From contig NZ_AP014946.1 of NCBI RefSeq assembly GCF_002355335.1, positions 1,193,501 to 1,257,500 of the forward strand: a DNA stretch of 64,000 nucleotides. Direction: 5' to 3'. This stretch comes from Variibacter gotjawalensis. GTDB taxonomy: Bacteria; Pseudomonadota; Alphaproteobacteria; Rhizobiales; Xanthobacteraceae. Positions 16,664 to 26,279 of the stretch are shown here, one piece after another (position 1 is the first letter of the stretch; the number at the start of each line of letters is the position of its first letter). The position numbers were made by a program, and so were the translations under genes. Under the pieces are notes generated by a model. It had not been told where the DNA came from and did no database searches. It saw nothing but the letters and a program-made list of their open reading frames with translations.

Positions 16664-16915
16664 TCAGTTCCTGCGATACGTCGTCGTCTCGCGCTTGCCG
16701 ATGTAGATCGCGAGAATGGTTGCTTGGTCTTCGTCAAAGATCACACGATAGCTGCCGATACGAAGCCGATAGCCCGATCGGCCTGACAGCGCTTTGACAT
16801 CGCCATGGCCGCTGACCGCGTATCGTTCGATGCCTTCCGTGACACGCTCCTGCGCTTCATCCGGCAATGCGCCGAGCTGTCTGACAGCAATGTCGGTGTA
16901 GACGATCGTCTTCAT
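16664..16915 (-). CDS. RelE/ParE-family toxin
   Basis: 83 residues with the RelE/ParE superfamily pattern: an N-terminal strand, a long helix (LPDEAQERVTEGIERYAVSG), then the beta-sheet core DVKALSGRSGYRLRIGSYRVIF and a C-terminal strand ILAIYIGKRETTTYRR. The arginines and the terminal Tyr/Arg are where ribosome-dependent RNases of this family keep catalytic residues. Toxin precedes antitoxin. No clear Shine-Dalgarno is visible before the ATG, so leaderless or weak translation is possible. Confidence 0.87.
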   Translation of the reverse strand: MKTIVYTDIAVRQLGALPDEAQERVTEGIERYAVSGHGDVKALSGRSGYRLRIGSYRVIFDEDQATILAIYIGKRETTTYRRN

Positions 16916-16965
16916 AGCAATAATATCACTAAAGGCAGAAATAATTCAAGCAACAGAGTAATATT

Positions 16966-17628
16966 CTAAAGCGCGCTGGCCGCGATGTTCACCAGCAGCG
17001 CGATGATCGCCGTGTTGAAGAAGAACGAGACGACGCCGTGCGCCGTCGCGGTGCGGCGGACATGCGGCTTGGTGATCTGCACGTCGGAAACCTGCGCGGT
17101 CATCCCGATCACCAGCGAGAAATACAGAAAGTCCCAGTGATCCGGGTTCTTGTCACCCGGGAAATCAAGCCCGCCCTGATGCGTCCCGGCATCGCCGTAA
17201 TATTGATGCGCGTAATGCTGGGCGAAGATCAGGTGAATGAACCACCAGGACAAGAGGATCGTCGCGATGGCGAGCGACATATGCCAGACCCGCGTCTCGG
17301 CGACCGCTTTCGCGATCCCAAGCTCGATCACGATCGCACCGAGACTGGCGAGCGCCGACAAAGCACAAAGGAACACGATGAAGGCCGCGCCTTCGTCGTC
17401 GGCAGCCGCGCGCGCCTTGAGCCGTTTGAGATCGCAGCGCCAGAATGTGAGGGCGGTCAGCGCCATATAGAGCGCGATCATGACGGCCCAGCCGGTCAGC
17501 ACGCGCGTCGACAATCCCCAGGCGCCCGGCAAGGCCAAGCCGGTCGCGGACCCGATCAGGCATGTGACGATCAGCCGCCCGTGCAAACGCACGCCGCGCA
17601 GAATCGCATTACCTTCCTCGTCGGCCAT
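16966..17628 (-). CDS. DUF1345 integral membrane protein
   Basis: 220 residues and about five transmembrane helices, matching DUF1345, a bacterial inner-membrane family without known function. Conserved parts seen: WWFIHLIFAQHYAHQYYG, a His-rich stretch in the middle typical of the family, PDHWDFLYFSLVIGMTAQVSDV and the closing hydrophobic helix. It starts at ATG 17628 and is divergent from mtgA with a ~90-base gap. No operon partner. Confidence 0.87.
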   Translation of the reverse strand: MADEEGNAILRGVRLHGRLIVTCLIGSATGLALPGAWGLSTRVLTGWAVMIALYMALTALTFWRCDLKRLKARAAADDEGAAFIVFLCALSALASLGAIVIELGIAKAVAETRVWHMSLAIATILLSWWFIHLIFAQHYAHQYYGDAGTHQGGLDFPGDKNPDHWDFLYFSLVIGMTAQVSDVQITKPHVRRTATAHGVVSFFFNTAIIALLVNIAASAL

Positions 17629-17719
17629 TGCGGCATTGAAGCCGAAAATGCCGCAGGCTCAAGCCCCTGGCTTGCGGAAACTTCCTGTTCGCGCACCTGT
17701 TATGCTGCAATAGGGGACG

Positions 17720-18412
17720 ATGCGGTTTTCATCCGGGACATCGCGTGTGCTGCGCTGGGCGATCGGGGTCATCCTGTTTGTCCTGCTGCTGCCCTATGTC
17801 CTGACTTTGGCCTATGCGGTGGTGACGCCGGTCTCGACGCCGATGCTGTGGCGCTATCTGACGCTGCAGCGCGTTACGCGGACTTACGTGCCGATGAGCG
17901 AGATCAGCTCCGCTCTGCCGCAGTCGGTCATCGCGGCCGAAGACGCGAATTTCTGCAAGCACAACGGCATCGATTGGAGCGGACTGCGTGCCGCGATCGA
18001 CGACGCCGATTCGCTCAACGAAGCGCGCGGCGGCTCGACGGTCACGCAGCAGCTCGCCAAGAACCTGTTCCTCTGGAACGGCCGTAGTTTCGTCCGCAAG
18101 GGACTGGAGTTCCCGCTCGCGCTTTGGATCGACCTCGTCCTATCCAAGCGCCGCATCATGGAGCTCTATCTCAATGTCGCCGAATGGGGGCCGAACGGCG
18201 AATTCGGCGCGGATGCGGGAGCCCGCTATGCCTTCGGCAAATCGCCACGCGATATTTCGGGAAGAGAGGCCGCATTGATGGCGGCGATCTTGCCGAATCC
18301 GGTCCGGCGAAGCGCCCGAAAGCCCGGCGGCGGGGTGCAGCGACTCGCCGGGCTTTATCAAGGACGAGCGCGTAACGCCGAGGCGCGCTGCCTAAGTGTT
18401 AAAAGCCGTTAA
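17720..18412 (+). CDS. mtgA: Monofunctional peptidoglycan glycosyltransferase
   Basis: 230 residues, one N-terminal membrane anchor ([19 protein letters not shown]) and a GT51 domain that polymerises lipid II into glycan strands on the periplasmic face. Catalytic motifs are intact: [14 protein letters not shown] with the first glutamate, [16 protein letters not shown], the [14 protein letters not shown] helix, [15 protein letters not shown] with the second glutamate, and [12 protein letters not shown]. The length matches MtgA, without the transpeptidase domain of bifunctional PBPs. The gene is monocistronic, divergent from DUF1345. Confidence 0.96.
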   Translation: MRFSSGTSRVLRWAIGVILFVLLLPYVLTLAYAVVTPVSTPMLWRYLTLQRVTRTYVPMSEISSALPQSVIAAEDANFCKHNGIDWSGLRAAIDDADSLNEARGGSTVTQQLAKNLFLWNGRSFVRKGLEFPLALWIDLVLSKRRIMELYLNVAEWGPNGEFGADAGARYAFGKSPRDISGREAALMAAILPNPVRRSARKPGGGVQRLAGLYQGRARNAEARCLSVKSR

Positions 18413-18505
18413 GCTCTCGTAGCCACGGAAGAAATTTCTCCCACGTCCGGAACCGCGCACAGCGAGCCGCGTTGAATTCTTGGACCAACGAGGGGGAAAT
18501 GTTCG

Positions 18506-20758
18506 ATGGGCCTGCGCGACATCCGCCGCGATTACCTGACCAAGCCGATCTTTTCGTGGGCGGCTCGGATCATGCCGTCGATCTCGCCGACCGAGCGGGA
18601 CGCAATCGATGCCGGCACGGTGTGGTTCGATGGTGAGTTATTTTCGGGCGCGCCGGACTGGAAGAAATTCATCGATACGCCGCCCTCTCGACTGACCGAC
18701 GAGGAGCAGGCCTTCCTCGACGGTCCCGCCCGCAAGCTCTGCGCGATGATCGACGATTGGAAGATCGCCTTCGAGGATCGCGATCTTCCGCCCGCCGTTT
18801 GGGACTTCATGCGCCGCGAGAAATTCTTCGGCATGATCATTCCGAAGGAATACGGCGGGCTCGGCTTTTCCAACACGATGCATTCCGAAGTTGTCCGCTT
18901 GATCTCGTCCGCGAGCGTCGTCGCGGGTGTCACCGTCATGGTGCCGAACTCGCTCGGACCGGGCGAACTGTTGATGCATTTCGGCACCGACGCCCAGCGT
19001 CAGTATTGGCTGCCGCGCCTTGCGGCCGGCGACGAGATTCCGTGCTTCGGCCTGACATCCTCCGACGCAGGCTCCGATGCGGCGTCGATGAGTGATACCG
19101 GCGTCGTCGAACAAGGCATGCATGAGGGCAAGGAAGTCCTCGGCCTCCGCCTCAACTTCGCAAAGCGCTACATCACGCTCGGCCCGGTCGCGACCGTAAT
19201 GGGTCTCGCTTTCAAGATGCAGGATCCGCAGAACTTGCTGGGCCGCGGCGATGACATCGGCATCACGGTGGCGTTGCTGCCGACCTCGACGCCCGGCGTC
19301 AGCCACGGCGAGCGGCACATTCCGCAGATGACGTTCTTCCAGAACGGACCGCTCTACGGCAAGAACGTATTCATCCCGCTCGACTGGGTGCTTGGCGGCG
19401 AAGAGCAGATCGGCCAGGGCTGGAAGATGTTGATGACCGCGCTCGCGGCCGGCCGCAGCATTTCGCTGCCGTCGCAGTCAGCTGCCGGCGCTGCTTTTTG
19501 CGCTCGCGCGACCGGCGCCTATGCGCGCATTCGCGAGCAGTTCGGGATTCCGATTGGCCAATTCGAAGGCATTCGCGGCCCGCTCGCCGAACTCGCATCG
19601 AACGCCTACACGATCGACGCGGCGCGGCGCGTGACCGTGGCGGCGCTCGACCGCAATCAGAAGCCGTCCGTCATCTCGGCGATCATGAAGCTGCACGCGA
19701 CTGAACGCATGCGCCGCTCCGTCGAACTTGCGATGGATGTGCATGGCGGCAAGGCCATCATCGACGGTCCGAAGAATTACATCGGCGCGCAGCATCGCTC
19801 GGCGCCGATCGGAATCACGGTCGAGGGCGCGAATATTCTGACGCGCAATCTGATGGTGTTCGGACAAGGCGCGATCCGCTCGCATCCGCACATGCTCGAC
19901 GAGTTGCTCGCGCTCTCTGAAGAGGACAAAGCGAAGGGCCTCGATGGTTTCGATCGCGCCTTCTGGTCGCATGTCGGTCATGCGATCAAAAATACGTGGC
20001 GCTCGTTCACGGGCGGTTGGTTCGGCTTGGCAGCCGCACCCGCGGGCGCAGCTATGCCGGCGCATTGGCGGAGCCTCTCCCGTTATTCCGCCGCTTTCGC
20101 GTTGCTGAGCGATCTGTCGCTCTTGACGCTCGGCGGTGCACTGAAGCGCAAGGAGATGCTGTCCGCGCGCCTCGGTGACATCTTGGCCGAGCTTTACCTG
20201 CTCGCCGCGACGCTGAAGCGCTTCGAGGATGACGGCTGCCCCGAAGAGGATCGCCCAATCGTCGACTATGCGATGGCGCGCGGCCTAGGCCGCATCGGTG
20301 AAGCATTCACGGGCGTGCTGCGCAACCTGCCGGCGCGCTGGGCCGCCGTTTTGATGCGTATCGTCGCGTTCCCGTTTGGTGTCGCGCATCCGGCGCCGAG
20401 CGATGCGCTGGCGAACGAAGTCGCCGAAATCCTTCTAGCTCCGTCCGAACAGCGCGACCGCCTGACGCCCGATCTCTATTGGGGCGAGGGCCGGAAGGGC
20501 CATCCGCTCGCCGAGCTCGAGGATGCGTTCTGGCAACGGACCGCATGCGCACCGATCGAGAAGAAGATGCGCGACGCGAAGTTGCGCGATGCCGAAACGG
20601 CGATGCGCAACGGCATCATCACGCGCGACGAGGCCAATCGGCTGCGGTGGGCGAAGGCGGCAGTGGCGCGTGTGATTGCCGTCGATGCGTTCCCGGCCGA
20701 AGCGCTGTCGCGCATGCCCGAAAAGCCCGACCACCTGCACCGTATCGCGGCCGAGTAG
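18506..20758 (+). CDS. Acyl-CoA dehydrogenase, FadE type
   Basis: A 750-residue acyl-CoA dehydrogenase of the FadE class that carries out the first oxidation of fatty-acid beta-oxidation. The ACAD core spans roughly residues 90-480 (MIIPKEYGGLGFSNTMHSEV, PCFGLTSSDAGSDA for flavin/substrate contact, and VHGGKAIIDGPKNY). A C-terminal DUF1974 extension of ~250 residues is typical of FadE. E. coli FadE has an extra N-terminal membrane segment that is absent here: the protein opens with a short leader and then ISPTERDAIDAGTVWFDGEL. A GGGGGAAATG-like ribosome site precedes the start. The gene is alone and convergent with xerC. Confidence 0.93.
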   Translation: MGLRDIRRDYLTKPIFSWAARIMPSISPTERDAIDAGTVWFDGELFSGAPDWKKFIDTPPSRLTDEEQAFLDGPARKLCAMIDDWKIAFEDRDLPPAVWDFMRREKFFGMIIPKEYGGLGFSNTMHSEVVRLISSASVVAGVTVMVPNSLGPGELLMHFGTDAQRQYWLPRLAAGDEIPCFGLTSSDAGSDAASMSDTGVVEQGMHEGKEVLGLRLNFAKRYITLGPVATVMGLAFKMQDPQNLLGRGDDIGITVALLPTSTPGVSHGERHIPQMTFFQNGPLYGKNVFIPLDWVLGGEEQIGQGWKMLMTALAAGRSISLPSQSAAGAAFCARATGAYARIREQFGIPIGQFEGIRGPLAELASNAYTIDAARRVTVAALDRNQKPSVISAIMKLHATERMRRSVELAMDVHGGKAIIDGPKNYIGAQHRSAPIGITVEGANILTRNLMVFGQGAIRSHPHMLDELLALSEEDKAKGLDGFDRAFWSHVGHAIKNTWRSFTGGWFGLAAAPAGAAMPAHWRSLSRYSAAFALLSDLSLLTLGGALKRKEMLSARLGDILAELYLLAATLKRFEDDGCPEEDRPIVDYAMARGLGRIGEAFTGVLRNLPARWAAVLMRIVAFPFGVAHPAPSDALANEVAEILLAPSEQRDRLTPDLYWGEGRKGHPLAELEDAFWQRTACAPIEKKMRDAKLRDAETAMRNGIITRDEANRLRWAKAAVARVIAVDAFPAEALSRMPEKPDHLHRIAAE

Positions 20759-20772
20759 CTGCGTAGCGGCGA

Positions 20773-21729
20773 TCAAGCGCGCGGGTGAGCGCTCTCGTAG
20801 ATTTTCAGCAGATGATCCGAGTCGATCTCGGTGTAGATCTGTGTCGTCGACAGCGACGCATGGCCGAGCAGCTCTTGGATCGAGCGCAGGTCGCCGCCCC
20901 GTGATAGAAGGTGCGTCGCGAAGGAGTGGCGCAGCGCATGTGGCGTTGCCGAATCCGGCAGTCCGAGAGCGCCGCGCAAGCGCTCCATCGTCAGCTGAAT
21001 GATGCGCGGCGATAACGGGCCGCCCCGCGCGCCGCGAAACAGCAGTTCGTTCGGCCCGAGCGGATACGGGCAAAGTGCCGCATACTCGGCGACGAGATCG
21101 ACGACCTGCGACAGCACCGGCGTCATGCGCGGCTTGTTGCCTTTGCCGATCACCGTGATCGCATCGCCTTTTCCGGGCGTTGGAAATTCGCTGCGCCGGA
21201 TCGACAACGCTTCGGAAATACGCAAACCCGCGCCATAGAGCAGGGCCATCACGGCGGCGTCCCGTGCGAGCACCCAAGGCTCGCGCGTCTCGCCGGCACG
21301 GATATCGACGTCCGCCAGTTGTTTGGCCGCGCCGGCGGCCAGCGGCTTCGGCAAGGTCTTGCCGATCTTCGGCGCGCGCACGGCGGCGAGCGCTCCGACT
21401 TTTCCCTTGCCGCTCTTTTCGAGATAGCGCGCGAACGAACGCGTTCCGGCCAGCGACCGCATGAGGGATCGGCTGCCGATGCCCTCGCTGCGGCGCGACG
21501 CCATGAAGGCGCGCACGTCGGCGGGTTTGATCTTTTCCAAAATGCCCAGCGAGACGCTTCCGCCGACATGCTCGGCCAGGAAGCTCAGAAACTGCAGCGC
21601 GTCGCGCCGGTACGCTTCGACCGTCTTCGGCGACATCCGCCGCTCGTGTTCGAGCTCGGACAGCCAGCCGACAAGCTCGCGTGTCGTATCTGTTGCCGCG
21701 AATGGAAGATCCGGAAGTGTATCGGTCAT
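20773..21729 (-). CDS. xerC: Site-specific tyrosine recombinase
   Basis: A 318-residue XerC, which with XerD resolves chromosome dimers at dif. The N-terminal SAM-like core-binding domain (RMSPKTVEAYRRDALQFLSF) and the C-terminal catalytic domain both fit. All catalytic residues are visible: Arg in GAGLRISEAL, Lys in VIGKGNKPRM, HxxR in PHALRHSFAT, His in LGHASLSTTQ and the nucleophilic Tyr in QIYTEID. The ATG at 21729 gives the usual N-terminus; the longer frame to 21837 runs into the repeat region. It is divergent from priA, as is common in Hyphomicrobiales. I assign XerC, not XerD, by neighbourhood as well as sequence. Confidence 0.93.
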   Translation of the reverse strand: MTDTLPDLPFAATDTTRELVGWLSELEHERRMSPKTVEAYRRDALQFLSFLAEHVGGSVSLGILEKIKPADVRAFMASRRSEGIGSRSLMRSLAGTRSFARYLEKSGKGKVGALAAVRAPKIGKTLPKPLAAGAAKQLADVDIRAGETREPWVLARDAAVMALLYGAGLRISEALSIRRSEFPTPGKGDAITVIGKGNKPRMTPVLSQVVDLVAEYAALCPYPLGPNELLFRGARGGPLSPRIIQLTMERLRGALGLPDSATPHALRHSFATHLLSRGGDLRSIQELLGHASLSTTQIYTEIDSDHLLKIYESAHPRA

Positions 21730-21810
21730 CGCAATTGGTATGGCAGCGATTCGTGTAGCGCAGGTTATCAACTGCACTGGCTGCAGGGAGTGAAATCCGG
21801 CATATCGGTT

Positions 21811-21905
21811 CGTCATGGCCCGGCTTGTCCGGGCCATCCATGTCTTGCTTCTCGGAATTGCAACGAAGAAAGACGTGGATGGCCCGCATGAAGCGGGCCA
21901 TGACG
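21811..21905. repeat. Paired palindromic dispersed repeat (inverted pair)
   Basis: Two ~36-base units in opposite orientation with a 24-base spacer. Each is a palindrome beginning CGTCATGGCCCG and ending GGCCATCCA-GTCTT (21811-21845, and the reverse complement at 21870-21905). A third copy is at 30138-30173. The same type of sequence is, from memory, scattered in large numbers through Bradyrhizobium-like genomes. It lies between xerC and priA. Confidence 0.85.
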
Positions 21906-21976
21906 AAGGCTGAAGCTTTTATGAGTCGGATCGGCAAAGCTGGCAGCCTTCTCGACGACGGCCAAAGCGAGACTGA

Positions 21977-24151
21977 ATGACCGCCAAACGCATTGTCGAC
22001 GTCCTTGTGCCGGTGGCGCTCGACCATCCGTATTCCTACGGTGTCCCGCGCGGCATGACGGTCGAGACCGGCCAGGTCGTCCGCGTGCCGCTCGGGCCGC
22101 GCGAATCGACCGGGGTCGTTTGGGGCGAAGGCGAGTGGAAGCCTGGCCTCCATAACCGTCTAAAGGACATCACCGACATCGTGCCGGTGCCGCCGCTCAC
22201 TGACGAGCTGCGCGGCTTCGTCGATTGGCTCTCGAACTACACGCTCAGCCCGCGCGGCATGGTGCTGCGCATGGCGCTGCGAATGAACGAGCATCTCGGC
22301 CCCGAGCGTGAACGTGTCGGCATTCGCCTCGCGGGGCCTAAGCCGCAACGCATGACGCCGGCGCGCGGCCGCGTGCTGCGGCTCCTCGAAGACGGCTTTG
22401 TCAGGCCGAAAGGCGAGGCCGCGCGGGAGGCAGGTGTATCTCCGAGTGTCATTGACGGCTTGGTCGATGATGGCGCGCTCGAAGCCGTCGCGCTCAAACC
22501 CGAGCCGATCGCCGAGACGCCGGACCCGACCTACGACGTGCCGACATTAACGGCTGCGCAAGAGAAAGCCGCCGGAGCGCTGCGCGAAGCCGTCAAAGCC
22601 GAGACATTCGCCGTCACGCTGCTCGACGGCGTCACCGGCTCGGGCAAGACCGACGTCTATTTCGAAGCGGTGGCGCAGGCCGTACGCGCCGGGCGCCAGA
22701 CGCTGATCCTGATGCCCGAAATCGCGCTGACCAACGCGTTTCTCGACCGCTTCGCGGCACGCTTCGGCGTGCGTCCGGCCGAATGGCATAGCCAAGTTGC
22801 GCCGCGCCGCCGTGCGCGCACCTGGGCCGGAATAGCGTCGGGAGAGATCCCGGTCGTCGTCGGCGCGCGCTCCGCGCTGTTTCTCCCTTTCGTCAATCCG
22901 GGCCTCATCATCGTCGATGAGGAGCACGACGCGGTCTACAAGCAGGAAGACGGCGTTCACTACCACGCGCGCGATATGGCCGTAGTGCGCGCCCGCATCG
23001 CGAATGTGCCGATCATCCTGTCGTCGGCGACGCCCTCGGTCGAGACCGAGGTCAACGCGCGCAAGAGCCGCTACACGCGGCTGTCTTTGCCCGAACGCTT
23101 CGGCGGCCAGCAGATGCCGCATATGGAAGCGATCGATCTCAAGCGCGAAGGCCCGATCCGCGGTCGCTATATCGCGCCGCGTCTCGCCGAAGCGGTCGGC
23201 ATCGCGATCGAGCGCGGCGAGCAGGCGCTGCTGTTCCTCAACCGGCGCGGTTATGCGCCGCTGACATTGTGTCGCGGCTGCGGCCATCGCCTGCAATGCC
23301 CAAACTGCGACGCGTGGCTGGTCGAGCATCGTTTCCGCCGCCAGCTCTCGTGCCATCACTGCGGCTTCACGACATCGCCGCCGAAGAGCTGCCCGAAGTG
23401 CAATGCGGTGGATTCGTTCGTCGCGGTCGGCCCCGGCGTCGAGCGGCTGGAGGAGGAAGTTGCGTCGCTCTTTCCCAACGCGCGCGCGATGGTGCTCTCC
23501 AGCGACCTGATCGTCGGGGTCGAGCGAATGCAGCAGGAATTCGCCGAGATCGCCGAAGGCCGCGTCGATATCGTGGTCGGCACGCAGCTCGTCGCCAAGG
23601 GGCACCATTTCCCCAAGCTCAATCTCGTCGGCGTCGTCGATGCCGATATGGGGCTCGGGCAGGGCGACCCGCGTGCCGCCGAGCGGACGTTCCAGCTCCT
23701 GCACCAGGTGGCGGGCCGTGCGGGCCGCGAGACCGGGCAGGGCCATGGTTTCCTGCAGACGCATCAGCCGGAGCATCCGGTCATCCGCGCGCTGCTCTCG
23801 GGTGATCGCGAGGCCTTCTACGGCTCCGAGATCGCGAGCCGCGAGAAATTCGGCTATCCGCCGTTCGGCCGCCTGGCAAGCTTGGTCGTGACCGGCGCCG
23901 ACAAGCACAAGACCGAGGCGCACGCGAAGAAGCTCGTCGCGCTGGCGCCGAGCGACCCGGCTGTGCGCATTCTCGGGCCTGCCGAAGCGCCATTGGCGCT
24001 CGTCCGTGGCCGCCACCGCTACCGCGTGCTGATCAAATCGCCGCGCGCGTTCGATTTGTCGGGCTATATGCGCGACTGGATCGCGCTGGCACCGAAAATG
24101 ACCGGCGGCATCAAGCGCGAAGTCGACATCGATCCGCAGAGCTTTTTGTAG
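21977..24151 (+). CDS. priA: Primosomal protein N' (replication restart helicase)
   Basis: 724 residues; restarts stalled replication forks by unwinding DNA and loading the primosome. Domains in order: the 3'-DNA-binding part (RIVDVLVPVALDHPYSYGVP, residues 4-23), the Walker A motif GVTGSGKTDVY near residue 217, DEEH box VDEEHDAVYKQEDG near 312, and the zinc-binding region at ~430-480 with four CxxC pairs (CRGCGHRLQCPNC, CHHCG, CPKC). The helicase C-terminal motifs follow, including DMGLGQGDPRAAERTFQL. The length is normal. The start ATG at 21977 opens directly into the family N-terminus. Confidence 0.97.
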   Translation: MTAKRIVDVLVPVALDHPYSYGVPRGMTVETGQVVRVPLGPRESTGVVWGEGEWKPGLHNRLKDITDIVPVPPLTDELRGFVDWLSNYTLSPRGMVLRMALRMNEHLGPERERVGIRLAGPKPQRMTPARGRVLRLLEDGFVRPKGEAAREAGVSPSVIDGLVDDGALEAVALKPEPIAETPDPTYDVPTLTAAQEKAAGALREAVKAETFAVTLLDGVTGSGKTDVYFEAVAQAVRAGRQTLILMPEIALTNAFLDRFAARFGVRPAEWHSQVAPRRRARTWAGIASGEIPVVVGARSALFLPFVNPGLIIVDEEHDAVYKQEDGVHYHARDMAVVRARIANVPIILSSATPSVETEVNARKSRYTRLSLPERFGGQQMPHMEAIDLKREGPIRGRYIAPRLAEAVGIAIERGEQALLFLNRRGYAPLTLCRGCGHRLQCPNCDAWLVEHRFRRQLSCHHCGFTTSPPKSCPKCNAVDSFVAVGPGVERLEEEVASLFPNARAMVLSSDLIVGVERMQQEFAEIAEGRVDIVVGTQLVAKGHHFPKLNLVGVVDADMGLGQGDPRAAERTFQLLHQVAGRAGRETGQGHGFLQTHQPEHPVIRALLSGDREAFYGSEIASREKFGYPPFGRLASLVVTGADKHKTEAHAKKLVALAPSDPAVRILGPAEAPLALVRGRHRYRVLIKSPRAFDLSGYMRDWIALAPKMTGGIKREVDIDPQSFL

Positions 24152-24233
24152 AGTCTCCGATCAGGGCAATGCGCCGGTAACTAAACGTGCCTCCGGCGCG
24201 TGAGTTGATGCGATGGCTCAGCTATAACGCGGC

Positions 24234-24779
24234 ATGCGCGCAATTCTGCTCGGCCTCGCTCTCGCAACATTCGCCTCGGCCGCGAATGCCCAGGTTTATC
24301 CCGGCTGGCGCATCGTGCCGGTCGTGGGCGATCCCGGAGCGATCGAAACCAGCTTGCGCTGTATCGATGGCGAATGCGCCGCCGATACGCTGCAATGCGT
24401 CTACTTCCGCCGCACGGTCGAGAAAATGGGAGATGGCGCGCGCACCGAGTCGCTCGTCGGCCAAAACTTCACCTGGGGCCAATTCGAGTATTGGCTGGCA
24501 CGCCGCTTCATGGATGAGCGAAGCGATCAGCCGATCGGGCTCGATACGATCTCCAACAGCCGTCGCGCCGAACAACCCGCGTTGAAGCAGGCGATGGGCA
24601 AAACTTACGTCTCCGTCGCCTACGCGACGACGGTCGGTGGTCAGGAGGCTGCGCTGCCGGTTGCGCTTTGGATCAGTGAGCGCGAAGTGCGCGGGTTGCG
24701 CTGCTCGTATCGTGTCACTGAGAACGACGACCCGCGCGCCAAAATCGCGCAGCTCCTCGAACTCGTCATCACGCAGTAG
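24234..24779 (+). CDS. Secreted protein of unknown function
   Basis: 181 residues with a signal peptide (MRAILLGLALATFASAANA, cut before QVYPG). The mature part has three closely placed cysteines (LRCIDGECAADTLQC) that could form disulfides, and WGQFEYWLARRF in the middle; a further Cys lies near the C-terminus in LRCSYRV. I do not recognise the family. The last 11 bases overlap the end of the convergent DMT transporter gene, so the two mRNAs are complementary at their ends. Confidence 0.65.
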   Translation: MRAILLGLALATFASAANAQVYPGWRIVPVVGDPGAIETSLRCIDGECAADTLQCVYFRRTVEKMGDGARTESLVGQNFTWGQFEYWLARRFMDERSDQPIGLDTISNSRRAEQPALKQAMGKTYVSVAYATTVGGQEAALPVALWISEREVRGLRCSYRVTENDDPRAKIAQLLELVITQ

Positions 24780-25674
24780 CGCGCGCAACGCGCGAAAGCG
24801 CGAGGGCGGCGCCGCCCGCTACGATCAACGCGCCGCCCGCGTAGGTCGCCGCCGTCGGGACTTCGCCGAAGAACACGAATCCGAACAGTGCCGCGAAGAC
24901 GATCCACGTGTATTTCACAGGCGCGAGCAGGGCGATGTCGGTCAGCCGGAACGCCATGATGTTGCAGCTCTGGCCCGCGATCGCAAGCGGACCCAACATC
25001 AGAAACGCCGCGATGTAGGTCAGCGGGATCGGCCGCCACTCGATGAGACCGGGTACCGTCAAGATCAGCGAGCCGAACAGATTGACGTAAAACAGATATG
25101 CCATCGCGCTCTCTGAGCGCGCGAGACGCTTCATGATGAGGCTCTCGATGGCGAGAAAGAGCGCGCCTGCCAGCGCAACGCCGCTGGTGAACAGTGAGCC
25201 CTCGCTGAGATTCAGCCCGCGGCCGAACACGATGACGACCACGGCGCCTGCGAGACAGACGCCGGCAGCGAGCCATTGCCGCGCCGTCACGGTCTCCTTC
25301 AGCAGGAAGACCCCGAACAGCATGACGAACACGGCATCCATCAGGCCGATTGCAGTGGCGTTGGCGACCGGCATATGTGCGGCCGCGTAGATCGCCGCGA
25401 TGCCGCCGCCGCTGCCCATTGCGGCGCGGAAGGCATGAAAATGCAGCTGACGTGTCTCGAGGGTCGCGACCGGCGTTCGCATCACCAGCATGACGACGAC
25501 GACCGTGATGAAGCCGCCGGTGTAGCGCATCCACATGATCTGCGTTGCGGAAGCGGCGCCGTCCGAAAACTTGCCGGCCAGAAAGTAGAACGAGAATACG
25601 CCGACGCCGAGCAGCGCCCACACGATGCCCTTGAGATTCGACTGAGCGTCGTGATGCAGCGGCGGCGAGGTCAT
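24769..25674 (-). CDS. DMT-family transporter (EamA repeats)
   Basis: 301 residues and about ten transmembrane helices as two EamA repeats, the drug/metabolite transporter layout. Repeat 1 covers IVWALLGVGVFSFYFLAGKF to VMLFGVFLLKETV, repeat 2 from LFTSGVALAGALFLAIES to FVFFGEVPTAATYAGGALIV. The GE-containing end of each repeat is typical. Such proteins export amino acids, purines or toxic metabolites; the cargo is unknown. It starts at 25674, just downstream of the msrB terminator, so it probably has its own promoter. Confidence 0.9.
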   Translation of the reverse strand: MTSPPLHHDAQSNLKGIVWALLGVGVFSFYFLAGKFSDGAASATQIMWMRYTGGFITVVVVMLVMRTPVATLETRQLHFHAFRAAMGSGGGIAAIYAAAHMPVANATAIGLMDAVFVMLFGVFLLKETVTARQWLAAGVCLAGAVVVIVFGRGLNLSEGSLFTSGVALAGALFLAIESLIMKRLARSESAMAYLFYVNLFGSLILTVPGLIEWRPIPLTYIAAFLMLGPLAIAGQSCNIMAFRLTDIALLAPVKYTWIVFAALFGFVFFGEVPTAATYAGGALIVAGGAALALSRVARATA

Positions 25675-25688
25675 AGGAATCGGCCAAC

Positions 25689-25719
25689 AAAAAACGCGCG
25701 CCGTTATGGCGCGCGTTTC
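25689..25719 (-). terminator. Terminator of msrB
   Basis: AAACGCGCGCC / GGCGCGCGTTT stem followed on the minus strand by six T, 20 bases past the msrB stop. Confidence 0.88.
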
Positions 25720-25738
25720 TCGCAGAAGGAAAGAGCGA

Positions 25739-26143
25739 TCAGGCGTCCGGCGTGAAATTCAACGCAACGCCGTTGATGCAGTAACGCTGATGCGTCGGCG
25801 GCGGGCCGTCCGGGAAGACGTGGCCGAGATGGCTGCCGCAGGTCGCGCAGTGCACCTCGGTGCGCACCATGCCGTGGCTGCGATCGGTGGTCGTCTCGAC
25901 CGACCCGGATTCCGGATCGTTGAAGCTTGGCCAGCCGGTGCCGCTCTCGAATTTCGTCTTACCGCGGAACAGCGGCTGGTCGCAGCCGGCGCAGAAGAAG
26001 GTGCCGGGGCGCTTTTCGTAGTTGAGGGCGCAGCTGCCGGGGCGCTCGGTCCCGTGCTGGCGCATGACGGCATATTGCTCGGCGCTCAAACGCTGACGCC
26101 ACTCGGCGTCCGTTCGGGTCACTGGATAGGTTCGGGTGTCCAT
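25739..26143 (-). CDS. msrB: Peptide-methionine (R)-S-oxide reductase
   Basis: A 134-residue MsrB that reduces methionine-R-sulfoxide in oxidised proteins. The catalytic Cys is in QRYCINGVAL near residue 121, and the structural zinc site is formed by CAGC and CATC. GTGWPSFNDP and GHVFPDGP are classic family motifs. No signal peptide, so it is cytoplasmic. It stands alone, with its own terminator downstream. Confidence 0.95.
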   Translation of the reverse strand: MDTRTYPVTRTDAEWRQRLSAEQYAVMRQHGTERPGSCALNYEKRPGTFFCAGCDQPLFRGKTKFESGTGWPSFNDPESGSVETTTDRSHGMVRTEVHCATCGSHLGHVFPDGPPPTHQRYCINGVALNFTPDA

Positions 26144-26279
26144 AGTTCCTCCGCCGCTGGTGATCGAAGCGGGTGTTTGGTTGGCACTAATGTAGTCGGG
26201 AGTGTCGCGCTTTGCGAGGCGCTCGATAGGCTTACGGATCAGCCAGCCACGGCGTTACGTCAGGCTGTGATCTAATCAG

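Noticed and set aside
20435-22153. A 572-codon minus frame across fadE end and xerC
   Set aside because: It overlaps two well-supported genes in another frame and runs through the palindromic repeat; Arg-rich shadow composition.
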